From contig NZ_CAJYDW010000012.1 of assembly GCF_913774235.1 (NCBI RefSeq), positions 372,001-436,000 on the forward strand: 64,000 nucleotides of DNA, in the 5' to 3' direction. Below are positions 46,358 through 54,293 of this stretch, in pieces. The notes below the pieces were generated by a model. It was not told where the DNA came from and ran no database searches. It saw only the letters and a program-made list of their open reading frames with translations. The stretch comes from an uncultured Pseudomonas sp. Its GTDB lineage: Bacteria > Pseudomonadota > Gammaproteobacteria > Pseudomonadales > Pseudomonadaceae. The position numbers and the translations under genes are program-made. How positions within the stretch are numbered: the first letter of the stretch is position 1; the number at the start of each line of letters is the position of its first letter.

Positions 46358-47911
46358 ATGAACACCTCAAGACGTCAAGCGCTCGGTCTGCTCGGCTTAG
46401 GCCTGAGCGCTTCCTGGTTCGCTGGTTGCAGCGCTCGTGAGTCGCAGCCCGATCCCTTCACCCTGGGCGTCGCCAGTGGCGATCCAACCCCTGACGGCTT
46501 CGTCATCTGGACCCGTCTGGCACCCGATCCCCTGGCCGCGGACGGCCTGGGTGGGCTGCGCAGCCCGGTCGAGTCACGCTGGGAAGTGGCGCTGGACCCG
46601 GGCCTGCGCCAGGTGGTGCAGCGGGGGACGGCGACGGCGCACCCGCAAGCGGCCTTCAGCCTGCCGGTCACCCTCAGCGGACTGGCGCCGGGGCGTCCCT
46701 ATTGGTACCGCTTCACCGCTCTGGGCCACCAGAGCCGGATCGGGCGGGCCACCACCCTGCCGCTGCCCGCCAGTGCGCCGCAACGCCTGAAGCTGGTGGC
46801 CGCATCCTGCTCGCACTACGAGAAGGGCTTCTTCAGTGCCTATCGGCACATGGCCGACGAGCAACCGGACCTGGCGCTGTTCCTCGGCGACTATATCTAT
46901 GAGTACAACGTACCGCTGCGGCTGCCGGCGGTGCGCCGACACGGCCTACCGGAAGCCCAGGACCTGGCTGGCTACCGACGGCGCTATGCCCTGTATCGCA
47001 CCGATCCCGATCTGCAATACCTGCACGCCAACGTCACCAGCCTGCTGACCTGGGATGACCACGAGGTGCAGAACGACTATTCCGCGGCCTGGTCGGCCGA
47101 TCCCACTGTCAGTCCCGCGGCCTTCGCCCGGCGGCGTCAGGCGGCCTACCAGGCCTTTCGCGAGCACGCACCGCTGCGGGCCTGGCGTACTCAGGCCGTG
47201 CAGACGCGTCTCTACGACCGCTGGCGCTTCGGCGATCTGGCCGAGATCCACCTGCTCGACGGCCGCCAGTACCGCAGCGAACCGGCCTGCACGACGCCCC
47301 AGACCCGCGGCGGCCATCTGGTCGCCCCGGATTGCCCGGGCCTGCGCGACGCCGGGCGCAGCATGCTCGGCCAGGCGCAGGAAAGTTGGCTGATGGATGG
47401 CTTTCGTCACAACAGCACCCAGTGGAATCTGATCGCCCAGGACCTCTTGCTGGCGCCACTGCGGCAACGCCTGCCCAATGGCGAACCGGCGCGCTGGACC
47501 GATGGCTGGGACGGCTATCCGGCGACCCGCGAGCGCCTGCTGGCGGCCATGGCCGACAGCCGCCTGGCCAATCCGGTGACCCTGGGCGGGGACATCCATT
47601 CCTTCTGGGTGACGGATCTGCACCGGGAGCCGGAGAGCGAAGCCAGCCCAGTGGTGGCGAGCGAATTCGTCGGCACCTCCATCACCTCGGACGGCCCCGA
47701 GTACGCCCGCTTCCAGGCGCTGTTGCCGGAGAATCCCCAGGTACGCTTCTTCGACAGCCGGCAGCGCGGCTACCTGGCCCTGGAGTTGACGCGGGAGCGC
47801 CTGCAGGTGGACCTGCGCACCATCAGCGACCGCGCCCGCCCGGATGCCGAGCGCGGCACCCGGGCGAGTTTCGTGGTGGAGGCGGGACGGCCGGGAGCTA
47901 TCCCGGCCTAG
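46358..47911 (+). CDS. PhoD-like alkaline phosphatase, Tat-exported lipoprotein
   Basis: 517 residues. The N-terminus SRRQALGLLGLGLSASWFAGCSA combines a twin-arginine motif with a lipobox (Cys28), so it is exported folded and anchored to a membrane. The PhoD metal site is visible in SCSHYEKGFFSAYRHMADEQ, LFLGDYIYEY, TWDDHEVQNDY and LGGDIHSFW, the residues that bind iron and calcium in PhoD phosphodiesterase/phosphatases. GGAGG just upstream marks the ATG at 46358. It would release phosphate from organic esters in the periplasm. It is convergent with gntT with only four bases between. Confidence 0.9.
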   Translation: MNTSRRQALGLLGLGLSASWFAGCSARESQPDPFTLGVASGDPTPDGFVIWTRLAPDPLAADGLGGLRSPVESRWEVALDPGLRQVVQRGTATAHPQAAFSLPVTLSGLAPGRPYWYRFTALGHQSRIGRATTLPLPASAPQRLKLVAASCSHYEKGFFSAYRHMADEQPDLALFLGDYIYEYNVPLRLPAVRRHGLPEAQDLAGYRRRYALYRTDPDLQYLHANVTSLLTWDDHEVQNDYSAAWSADPTVSPAAFARRRQAAYQAFREHAPLRAWRTQAVQTRLYDRWRFGDLAEIHLLDGRQYRSEPACTTPQTRGGHLVAPDCPGLRDAGRSMLGQAQESWLMDGFRHNSTQWNLIAQDLLLAPLRQRLPNGEPARWTDGWDGYPATRERLLAAMADSRLANPVTLGGDIHSFWVTDLHREPESEASPVVASEFVGTSITSDGPEYARFQALLPENPQVRFFDSRQRGYLALELTRERLQVDLRTISDRARPDAERGTRASFVVEAGRPGAIPA

Positions 47912-47915
47912 CCGA

Positions 47916-49268
47916 TCAGACGAACAGCGACAGCAGCATGATGAAGGCCAGGGCCACCACCGAGAGGATGGTCTCCATCATCGACCAGGTCTTGAAGGTC
48001 TCGGCCACGGTCATGTTGAAGTATTGCTTCACCAGCCAGAAGCCGGCGTCGTTGACGTGGGAGAGGATCACCGACCCGGCACCGGCGGCCAATACCAGCA
48101 GTTCCTTGTTCACGCCGGGCACCAGCGCCACCACGGGGGCGACGATGCCGGCGCCGGTGATGGTCGCCACGGTGGCGGAGCCGGTGGCGACGCGGATCAC
48201 CGCCGCCACCAGCCAGGTCAGCAGGATCGGTGAGATCTGCGTCTGCACCGCCAGGTTGCCGATCACCTCGCCGACGCCACTGGCCACCAGCATCTGCTTG
48301 AAGCCACCACCGGCGCCGACGATCAGCACGATGGCCGCCACCGGCGCCAGGCTCTGGTCGAGCAGCTTGACGATCTTCTCGCGGGAGAAGCCGCAGGCGG
48401 TGCCGAAACTGTAGAAGCTCAGCAGCAGGGCGGCGAGCAGGGCGGTGATGGGATGGCCGATGAAGTCCATCCAGATGCGGAAATGGTTGTCGGCGGCGAA
48501 GAAGATGTCGGCGAAGGCCTTGAGCAGCATCAGGATCACCGGCAGCAGCACGGTGAAGACGGTGATGCCGAAGCCCGGCAGATTGCGGTTGTCGGTTTCC
48601 TGGGCGATCTGGGCGACCAGCTCGGGATTGGCCGAACCGGGGATGCGCTTGGAAATCCAGGCGCCGAAGATGGGGCCGGCGATCATGGCGGTGGGCAGGC
48701 CGACGATCAGGCCGTAGAAGATGGTCTTGCCGATGTCGGCGCCGAATACCCCGACCGCCAGCAGCGGACCCGGGTGCGGCGGCACCAGACCGTGCACGGC
48801 GGACAGGCCGGCCAGCAGCGGGATGCCCAGCTTGACCAGCGACAGCCCGGTGCGGCGGGCGACGATGAACACCAGGGGCGCCAGCAGCACGAAGCCGATC
48901 TCGAAGAACAGCGGGATGCCCACCAGGAAGGCGGCGAACATCATCGCCCAGTGCACGCGCTTGATGCCGAAGGCGCGGATCAGCGTCTGGGCGATCTGGT
49001 CGGCGCCGCCGGAGTCGGCCATCAGCTTGCCGAGCATGGTGCCCAGGCCGAGCAGGATGCCAACGAAGCCGAGCACGCCACCGAAGCCGTCCTGGAAGGA
49101 TTTCATGACCTTTTCCACCGGCATGCCGGAGGTCAGGCCGAGAAAGCCCGAGGCGATGGTCAGGGCGATGAAGGGATGGACCTTGAACTTGGTGATCAAG
49201 AGCACCAGGCCGATGATGGTGACCGCGGCGTCGAGCAGAAGGAAACTGTTGTGGTCCATGCCGAACAT
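47916..49268 (-). CDS. gntT: Gluconate:H+ symporter, GntP family
   Basis: 450-residue inner-membrane symporter with about twelve helices. FHPFIALTIASGFLGL-type N-terminus (KVHPFIALTIASGFLGL), LVPPHPGPLLAVGVFGADIG and VRVATGSATVATITGAGI (as IRVATGSATVATI) are GntP hallmarks. It imports gluconate for phosphorylation by gntK, which lies 61 bases upstream on the same strand. AGGAGAGG 5 bases before the ATG gives a strong start. It has its own copy of the GntR-type operator at 49315-49328. Confidence 0.93.
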   Translation of the reverse strand: MFGMDHNSFLLLDAAVTIIGLVLLITKFKVHPFIALTIASGFLGLTSGMPVEKVMKSFQDGFGGVLGFVGILLGLGTMLGKLMADSGGADQIAQTLIRAFGIKRVHWAMMFAAFLVGIPLFFEIGFVLLAPLVFIVARRTGLSLVKLGIPLLAGLSAVHGLVPPHPGPLLAVGVFGADIGKTIFYGLIVGLPTAMIAGPIFGAWISKRIPGSANPELVAQIAQETDNRNLPGFGITVFTVLLPVILMLLKAFADIFFAADNHFRIWMDFIGHPITALLAALLLSFYSFGTACGFSREKIVKLLDQSLAPVAAIVLIVGAGGGFKQMLVASGVGEVIGNLAVQTQISPILLTWLVAAVIRVATGSATVATITGAGIVAPVVALVPGVNKELLVLAAGAGSVILSHVNDAGFWLVKQYFNMTVAETFKTWSMMETILSVVALAFIMLLSLFV

Positions 49269-49314
49269 GGCGCCTCTCCTATTGTTGTTGTGGGCGAGCT
49301 AGAGGAAGTGCTTG

Positions 49315-49328
49315 GGTAGCGCTGTCTC
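49315..49328 (-). promoter_or_regulatory. GntR-type operator, copy 3 (gntT)
   Basis: The sequence GAGACAGCGCTACC, read on the minus strand, matches the two copies in the gntK-gntR intergenic region. It sits 47 bases upstream of the gntT start and reaches the gntK stop codon region, so gntT probably has its own regulated promoter. The AGCGCT centre with a CG dyad is usual for LacI-family sites. Confidence 0.7.
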
Positions 49329-49329
49329 G

Positions 49330-49863
49330 TCAGGCCGGCTGAGCCAGGCGCGTCGAGGTGTTCCACCAGGCCGTGACCTGGGTACTGATGGCGGACAGTG
49401 GGTCACGGGCATCCACTATCAGCGTAGCCGGTTCACCGTGGGGTGCTTCGAGGGCGGCGAACTGGCTGTCGATCAGACTGGCGGGCATGAAGTGCCCCGG
49501 ACGATTGGCGACGCGTTGGGCGGCGGTCTCGCGGGTCAGTTCGAGGAAGACGAAGCCCAGGCCCGGCACGGCCTGGCGCAGTTGGTCGCGATAGCGGCGC
49601 TTGAGTGCGGAGCAGGTGAGCACCGGGCGTTCGCCCGCGGCCACGGCGGCGGCCAGCTCTTCACCCAGACGGGTCAGCCAGCCGGCGCGATCCTCATCAT
49701 CGAGGGGGATGCCAGCGCTCATCTTGGCGATGTTGGCTGGGGGGTGGAAGGCGTCGCCTTCGATCAGGCGGCCACCGTCCTGCAGGGCAATGGCGGCGCC
49801 GACGCTGCTCTTGCCACAGCCTGCGACGCCCATGACCACCAGTGCGGGAATGGGAGTGTTCAT
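49330..49863 (-). CDS. gntK: Gluconokinase
   Basis: 177 residues. Phosphorylates gluconate to 6-phosphogluconate. The P-loop is MGVAGCGKSSVG (residues about 10-21), followed by LIEGDAFHPPANIAKMSAGIPLDDEDR, the substrate-binding block of GntK, and LTCSALKRRYRDQLR. The ATG at 49863 is chosen because GGAGG lies 7 bases upstream; the in-frame GTG at 49869 would be too near that site. It is divergent from gntR, and upstream of gntT on the same strand. Confidence 0.95.
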   Translation of the reverse strand: MNTPIPALVVMGVAGCGKSSVGAAIALQDGGRLIEGDAFHPPANIAKMSAGIPLDDEDRAGWLTRLGEELAAAVAAGERPVLTCSALKRRYRDQLRQAVPGLGFVFLELTRETAAQRVANRPGHFMPASLIDSQFAALEAPHGEPATLIVDARDPLSAISTQVTAWWNTSTRLAQPA

Positions 49864-49879
49864 CGTCACCTCCGGTCTG

Positions 49880-49893
49880 GAGACAGCGCTACC
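49880..49893. promoter_or_regulatory. GntR-type operator, copy 1 (gntK)
   Basis: GAGACAGCGCTACC lies 17 bases upstream of the gntK start, overlapping the region from promoter to ribosome site, where binding would block gntK transcription. It is identical to copies 2 and 3. Confidence 0.7.
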
Positions 49894-49993
49894 CCGAAAA
49901 GGTAAAAAAGGTAGCGGCTTCCAGTTCTTGTCGATCTTGTTAGCCGAATGCCAACGGGCGCTAGAGGCGCACGCCAGGCTTGTAGTGTCTGGT

Positions 49994-50007
49994 GAGACAG
50001 CGCTACC
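49994..50007. promoter_or_regulatory. GntR-type operator, copy 2 (gntR)
   Basis: GAGACAGCGCTACC lies 43 bases upstream of gntR, preceded like copy 1 by GTCTGG. Its position suggests autorepression of gntR. Confidence 0.7.
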
Positions 50008-50049
50008 TTAGGCGCGTTCTCCGTCTCTGACAAGCCTGAAACCACAACA

Positions 50050-51066
50050 ATGAAGCGAACGGGTTCTCGTAGTTCCGGTCGGCCCACCCTCACCGAGGTG
50101 GCCCTTGAAGCCGGTGTTTCTCCTATCACTGCGTCTCGCGCGCTGCGCGGCGTCGCCACCGTGGCGCCCGAGCTGGTGACCCGGGTGCAAGAGGCTGCTA
50201 CGCGGCTTGGCTACGTCACCAATCCTGCCGCCCGTGCCCTGGCCTCGGCCCAGGGCCATTCGGTGGTGGTGCTGGTGCCCTCGCTCTCCAACCATCTGTT
50301 CATCGAACCGCTGGAAGCCATCCACGAGGTGCTGCGACCGCGTGGGCTCGAGGTGCTGATCGGCAACTACCACTACGATCCCGAGGAGGAGGAGAAGCTG
50401 ATCCGCAACTACCTGGCTTATCAGCCCCGGGGTCTGTTGCTGACCGGTTTCGACCGTACCGAGACAGCGCGGCAGCTGCTGGCCGCCAGCCGGGTACCGC
50501 GGGTGCACATGATGGAACTCGATCCAGACGCCGGGGTGCCTAGCGTGGGCTTCTCGCAGCGAGAAGCGGGTGCGGCAGCTGCACGCCATCTGCTGGCCGC
50601 GGGGCGCCGGCGTCTGGGCTATGTCGCTGCCCAACTTGACCCCCGGGCGCTGGCGCGGGGCGAGGGCTTTCGCCAGGTGCTGCGCGAGGCCGGTTGCTAC
50701 GACCCAGGCTTGGACGTCCTGGACCCCCAGCCTTCGTCCGTCGGCCTGGGCGCGGAGCAGTTTCGCACCCTGCTGGCTCGGCGCCCGGATGTCGACGGCC
50801 TATTCTTCTGCAACGACGACCTGGCCCAGGGCGCGCTGTTCGAGGCGCAGCGCCTGGGCATCGCCATTCCCGGACAAATCTCGGTGATCGGCTTCAACGA
50901 CCTGCCCGGCTCGGCGCACACGGTGCCGCGGCTGTCGTCCATCCAGACGCCACGCGCGGCGGTCGGCCGCCAGGCGGCGACGCTGTTGCTGGGCCTGCTC
51001 GATGGCCGCAGCCAGCCGAGCTGCGTGGATCTGGGGTTCGAGTTGGTGAGTCGGGAGAGTGTGTAG
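50050..51066 (+). CDS. gntR: LacI-family gluconate repressor GntR
   Basis: 338 residues. The N-terminal LacI helix-turn-helix and hinge are RPTLTEVALEAGVSPITASRALRG and VTNPAARALASAQ; the rest is a periplasmic-binding-like sensor ending QISVIGFNDLPGSAHTVPRLSSI. In Pseudomonas, GntR represses gntT-gntK (gntP) and itself and is released by gluconate or 6-phosphogluconate. Its location beside gntK and the repeated operators support this. The start at 50050 lies directly after an ATG-rich context; ribosome site weak (AACAACA). Confidence 0.93.
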   Translation: MKRTGSRSSGRPTLTEVALEAGVSPITASRALRGVATVAPELVTRVQEAATRLGYVTNPAARALASAQGHSVVVLVPSLSNHLFIEPLEAIHEVLRPRGLEVLIGNYHYDPEEEEKLIRNYLAYQPRGLLLTGFDRTETARQLLAASRVPRVHMMELDPDAGVPSVGFSQREAGAAAARHLLAAGRRRLGYVAAQLDPRALARGEGFRQVLREAGCYDPGLDVLDPQPSSVGLGAEQFRTLLARRPDVDGLFFCNDDLAQGALFEAQRLGIAIPGQISVIGFNDLPGSAHTVPRLSSIQTPRAAVGRQAATLLLGLLDGRSQPSCVDLGFELVSRESV

Positions 51067-51118
51067 TTGTCGTGGTGATTACAGTCCGCCGATACGGTAG
51101 TTTCTATCGAATCTCGGC

Positions 51119-51182
51119 ATCGCGGCCATGGGCCGCTCCTACAAGTGCTGGGTAGCCTGTAGGAGCGGCCCATGGCCGCGAT
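51119..51182. repeat. Perfect inverted REP pair
   Basis: Two 25-base REP copies (51119-51143 and 51158-51182), each containing GCGGCCATGGGCCGCTCC, are exact reverse complements separated by 14 bases. It lies between the convergent gntR and GNAT genes and can form a very stable hairpin that may end or protect both transcripts. Confidence 0.92.
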
Positions 51183-51199
51183 CCTGCTTGAACCTATCC

Positions 51200-51673
51200 C
51201 TACCGCAACGGCTTGGCCAGAATCCGCGATTGCCCGTGGAAATCCTGTCGGGCATAGAAGGCCTGGGCGTCGCGGTTGAATTCCATGACTTCCAGGCGGA
51301 TCTCGTCGGCGTCGTTGTCCTTGGCCCAGGCCTCCACCTGGGCCAGCAGGCGGGCGCCGACGCCATGGCGGCGGTGGCTCTCGGCCACCACAAGGGTCCC
51401 GATGCGGCAGAGGATCAGCGGCTGCAGGAAGGAGATGGCGCGGGTATCGGACAGCCGAGCGGTGACGAAGCCCACCAGCTGGTCATCCGCCTCGGCGACG
51501 AAGAGCACGCCGTCCTCGGGCTCCAGCTGCGCCGCCCAGTAGTCCTGGTCGCGCCAGCCACCGGAGGGTGTGGCGAAGGTTTCCGGGGCATGGTCATGGT
51601 GCTGCTCGGCGAGTTGTTCGGCCAGGCGGCAGATGGCGGCGAGATCGGTGACGTAGGCGGGGCGGATACGCAA
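51200..51673 (-). CDS. GNAT-family N-acetyltransferase
   Basis: 157 residues. Acetyl-CoA loop RHGVGARLLAQVEAWAK and strands LVGFVTARL and IGTLVVAESHRRHGVG are the GNAT core; LEVMEFNRDAQAFYARQDF is the closing strand-helix. The start is uncertain: no ATG precedes the domain. TTG at 51673 gives MRIRPAYVTDLAAI, the expected N-terminus, while a GTG at 51706 adds eleven residues. Acceptor substrate unknown. Confidence 0.82.
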   Translation of the reverse strand: MRIRPAYVTDLAAICRLAEQLAEQHHDHAPETFATPSGGWRDQDYWAAQLEPEDGVLFVAEADDQLVGFVTARLSDTRAISFLQPLILCRIGTLVVAESHRRHGVGARLLAQVEAWAKDNDADEIRLEVMEFNRDAQAFYARQDFHGQSRILAKPLR

Positions 51674-51726
51674 GCAGGAGTCTCGCAGGCAATAGTCTGG
51701 CTTCACCTTACGCCCCGGCCGTGGGG

Positions 51727-52053
51727 TTAGGAAGCATCGGCGTCCAGTGTCTCGTACCAGTCGGCATAGGGCGTGTTCTTCGCCAGGTGGCGGTTGAAGT
51801 CGGGAGCACCGTCGGTCCACCAGACCGGGCCGCGTTCGCCCAGAGCACGTTTGGCCTGGTCCACCGCAGCGCGGGCGTTGCGCAGGGCGGCTGCGTCGTC
51901 CTGGCGCTTGGCAACGCCCACTTGGCGGCGCGCGTCCATCAAGTCGTGCGTCAGAGCCTCGCGGCGCTCGCTCGAAAGCCTGGGATCGGTACAGCGCCAG
52001 AGCCGCCCCCTGACCACGAAGTAGCGACCGTCCGGGGTAGTGGGATAGCGCAT
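51727..52053 (-). CDS. Small hypothetical protein
   Basis: 108 residues, no named domain recognised. RYFVVRGRLWRCTDP, a charged helical middle (LMDARRQVGVAKRQ) and the ending GPVWWTDGAPDFNRHLAKNTPYADWY are visible; the last part looks like a conserved motif with Trp, Asp and His. It begins 16 bases after the stop of the DUF2726 gene, so the two are likely co-transcribed. AAGGGG about 10 bases before the ATG at 52053 supports the start. Confidence 0.65.
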   Translation of the reverse strand: MRYPTTPDGRYFVVRGRLWRCTDPRLSSERREALTHDLMDARRQVGVAKRQDDAAALRNARAAVDQAKRALGERGPVWWTDGAPDFNRHLAKNTPYADWYETLDADAS

Positions 52054-52069
52054 GGGCGAGGCCCCTTCG

Positions 52070-52726
52070 TCAGTCGTCGATGTCGAGCAGGGCACGGCAG
52101 TCCGGATAGTCCGAGCAGGCCCAGAATTCCCGGCCCTGGTGGCGACCGCTGCGGGCGCGGCGACGCACCATGGGGGCCTGGCAGTCCGGGCATTGCGGAG
52201 CCAGCGCCTGGCTCGGCTCGACCGCGCGATGGCGCGGGCGGCGCCCGCCGAACACGGCGTCGCGCACGGCAGCGGCGGAATAGCGCGCCGCGGCCGGGAT
52301 CTCCACCAGGCGCAACTGAGCCGCCTCGCACACTGCGCGGACGAAGCGATCCCGTTGCTGACGGTGGCGTTGCAGGTGCGAACGATCGTTGAGTTCCACC
52401 ACGGCGTGCACCGCGAGGTCGTCGCGGCGGCAGATGGCGAAGTCGAAGTGCTTGGCGTTGATGCGATTCTGTGCGACCAGGTAGCGGCGGCGGTCGCGCA
52501 AGGGCAGGGTCTGGACCACATCGGCGATGCGTACCTTGCCGAACACCCGGTAGTCGTCGCCCACGGCTTCGTCGAGCACGGCGAGAAAGGCTTGTTCGGC
52601 GGGGGTGAAGAGGGCTTCGACCTGGCGATAGGGAAAGGCGGCTTGGCGGCGGCGCTGCCACCACCAGGATGCCCCCAACAGCAGCAGTCCGACCAGGACC
52701 GCCAGGGGCAGGTAAGGCTCGTACAT
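52070..52726 (-). CDS. DUF2726 protein with C-terminal zinc finger
   Basis: 218 residues. One N-terminal membrane helix (LPLAVLVGLLLLGASWWW), then a DUF2726 domain (FTPAEQAFLAVLDEAVGDDYRVFGKVRIADVV, HFDFAICRRDDLAVHAVVELNDRSH) of the restriction-endonuclease-like fold, and finally a topoisomerase-type four-cysteine finger (CPDCQAP...FWACSDYPDC). The domain mix suggests a membrane-tethered nucleic-acid-binding or nuclease protein; function is unproven. The ATG at 52726 (MYEPYL) or 52738 may be used. Confidence 0.82.
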   Translation of the reverse strand: MYEPYLPLAVLVGLLLLGASWWWQRRRQAAFPYRQVEALFTPAEQAFLAVLDEAVGDDYRVFGKVRIADVVQTLPLRDRRRYLVAQNRINAKHFDFAICRRDDLAVHAVVELNDRSHLQRHRQQRDRFVRAVCEAAQLRLVEIPAAARYSAAAVRDAVFGGRRPRHRAVEPSQALAPQCPDCQAPMVRRRARSGRHQGREFWACSDYPDCRALLDIDD

Positions 52727-52796
52727 CGTGAACTCCAACAGCGGGGCGCCATGATAGTGAGTTGGGGCGCAGGACGGCAGCGGTGACGACGAAGGG

Positions 52797-53177
52797 TCAG
52801 TCGTGGCGTGGCACCTGGCGCTGCAGGTCGTCCAGGCGCAGCAGGGTCATGGATTTCAGACAGCTCAGGTACTGCAACTGCTGCATGGCGCCGCTGAAGC
52901 CGCGGGTGGCGCTGGCGCAGCGGGGCGCGCGGTCGTCCTGCCAGAGCTGCTGCAGGCGTTCGAAGGCAGGCCGTTGCGCAGGGGTGAGGGCGGCCAGCCG
53001 ACGGCCGTAGACGTCAGCCAGCCGGGCTTCGGCGACGGCCAGATCCTGCGCGGCGCAGGCGGCCAGTTGGCGCTCATCGCCCTGGCGATCACAGTCGACC
53101 GGCTGCATTTCCGCGGCGTGCACCGAGGTCGCGAGCAGCAGGGCGAGCAGCAGGGAGAGGTGGCGAGCGACGATCAT
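52797..53177 (-). CDS. LprI/DUF1311-type secreted protein
   Basis: 126 residues. A signal peptide (LSLLLALLLATSVHAAE) precedes a small domain with the DUF1311 pattern: CDRQGDERQLAACAAQDLAVAEARLADVYGRRLAAL, then a Q-x-x-W segment and RAPRCASATR. LprI-type proteins inhibit lysozyme in Mycobacterium; here such a role is only a possibility. The pattern of cysteines (four after the signal) suggests disulfides in the periplasm. Ribosome site weak. Confidence 0.72.
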   Translation of the reverse strand: MIVARHLSLLLALLLATSVHAAEMQPVDCDRQGDERQLAACAAQDLAVAEARLADVYGRRLAALTPAQRPAFERLQQLWQDDRAPRCASATRGFSGAMQQLQYLSCLKSMTLLRLDDLQRQVPRHD

Positions 53178-53232
53178 GCGGGGAAGGCTGGCTTGAGGGC
53201 AGTCCGCCTAGACTGACCCAATTGCCAGGTTC

Positions 53233-54189
53233 TCACCAGGCACCATCGGTCTGCTGTCGCTGATCGTGGGTATCGCGGAAGCTGCGTACCTGCTCCAGCA
53301 GCCAGGCGATCCAGCGTTGAACCGGTGCTTCCACCGGACCCTTGGGCAACACCAGGGAGTAGGCCTGGGGCGAGAGCTGATTGAATTGATCCGGCAGCGG
53401 TCGGACCAGGGCGCCACTGGCCAGCAGGCGCTGAGCCAGCACGCAGCCGCCCAGGGCGACGCCCTTACCTGCCGCCGCCTGTTGCAGCGCCATGCCGCTG
53501 AGGGAATAACGCGGTCCGCGCAGGTTTTCGGCGAGGCTGACGTCCTGGCTGGCGAACCAGTCCTGCCAGGCGTTGAAACGGCTGCTCGGGCGGCCGGCGC
53601 GCCAACCGCCGGGCCATTCGGCGTGCAGCAGGGGATAGTCCAGCAAGGCGCTGGGTTCGGCGAGGGGCGTCGGGATCAGCGCCGGGCTGCACACCGGGAA
53701 GATCCATTCGCGCAGCAGCAGGCGGGTCTCACCGTCCTGCCAGTCGCCGCGGCCATAGCGAATCGCCGCCTGGGCGCCACCCTCGGTGCCCAGCGGCACG
53801 ATGGCGGAGGAGGCATCGAGGAAGACCTCGATATCCGGATGCTGCCGTTGGAAGTCCTCCAGCCGCGGCAGCAACCATTCCTGGCCGAAGGTGGGCGGCG
53901 CGCTGACGGTGAGCACGCTGCTCTTGACCCGCGCCCGGGCCACGGCGCGAGTCAGGCCGTCGAGGTGGGGCGCGATCTCGGCGGCCAGGGCGCGACCCTG
54001 CACGGTGAGGCGGACGCCCTGGGGCAGTCGCTCGAACAGCGGCTGCCCCAGTTCCTCCTCCAGCAGGCGGATCTGCCGGCTGATGGCCCCAGCGGTGACG
54101 TGCAGTTCGTCCGCAGCCTTGGCGAAGTGCTGGTGTCGCGCGGCCGCGGCGAAGGCGCGCAAAGCGTTGAGGGGGAGAGTGGTCGTCAC
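53233..54189 (-). CDS. LysR-family transcriptional regulator (GcvA-like)
   Basis: 318 residues. Winged helix LNALRAFAAAARHQHFAKAADELHVTAGAISRQIRLLEEELG with the GcvA-type LHVTxGAISxQ core, then an effector domain. GTG start at 54189 with AAGG about 7 bases upstream. It is divergent from an EamA transporter gene 104 bases away, the probable target. Effector unknown. Confidence 0.9.
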   Translation of the reverse strand: MTTTLPLNALRAFAAAARHQHFAKAADELHVTAGAISRQIRLLEEELGQPLFERLPQGVRLTVQGRALAAEIAPHLDGLTRAVARARVKSSVLTVSAPPTFGQEWLLPRLEDFQRQHPDIEVFLDASSAIVPLGTEGGAQAAIRYGRGDWQDGETRLLLREWIFPVCSPALIPTPLAEPSALLDYPLLHAEWPGGWRAGRPSSRFNAWQDWFASQDVSLAENLRGPRYSLSGMALQQAAAGKGVALGGCVLAQRLLASGALVRPLPDQFNQLSPQAYSLVLPKGPVEAPVQRWIAWLLEQVRSFRDTHDQRQQTDGAW

Positions 54190-54293
54190 TCGGAGCCTTA
54201 GTTTTCCTGAGCCTGACGCCCATTAAACATCGTTTGTCCGACCTATTCAGCCACCGTCACCATGCAGCCTCTCTTTTTTGTGGAAAGACGATC

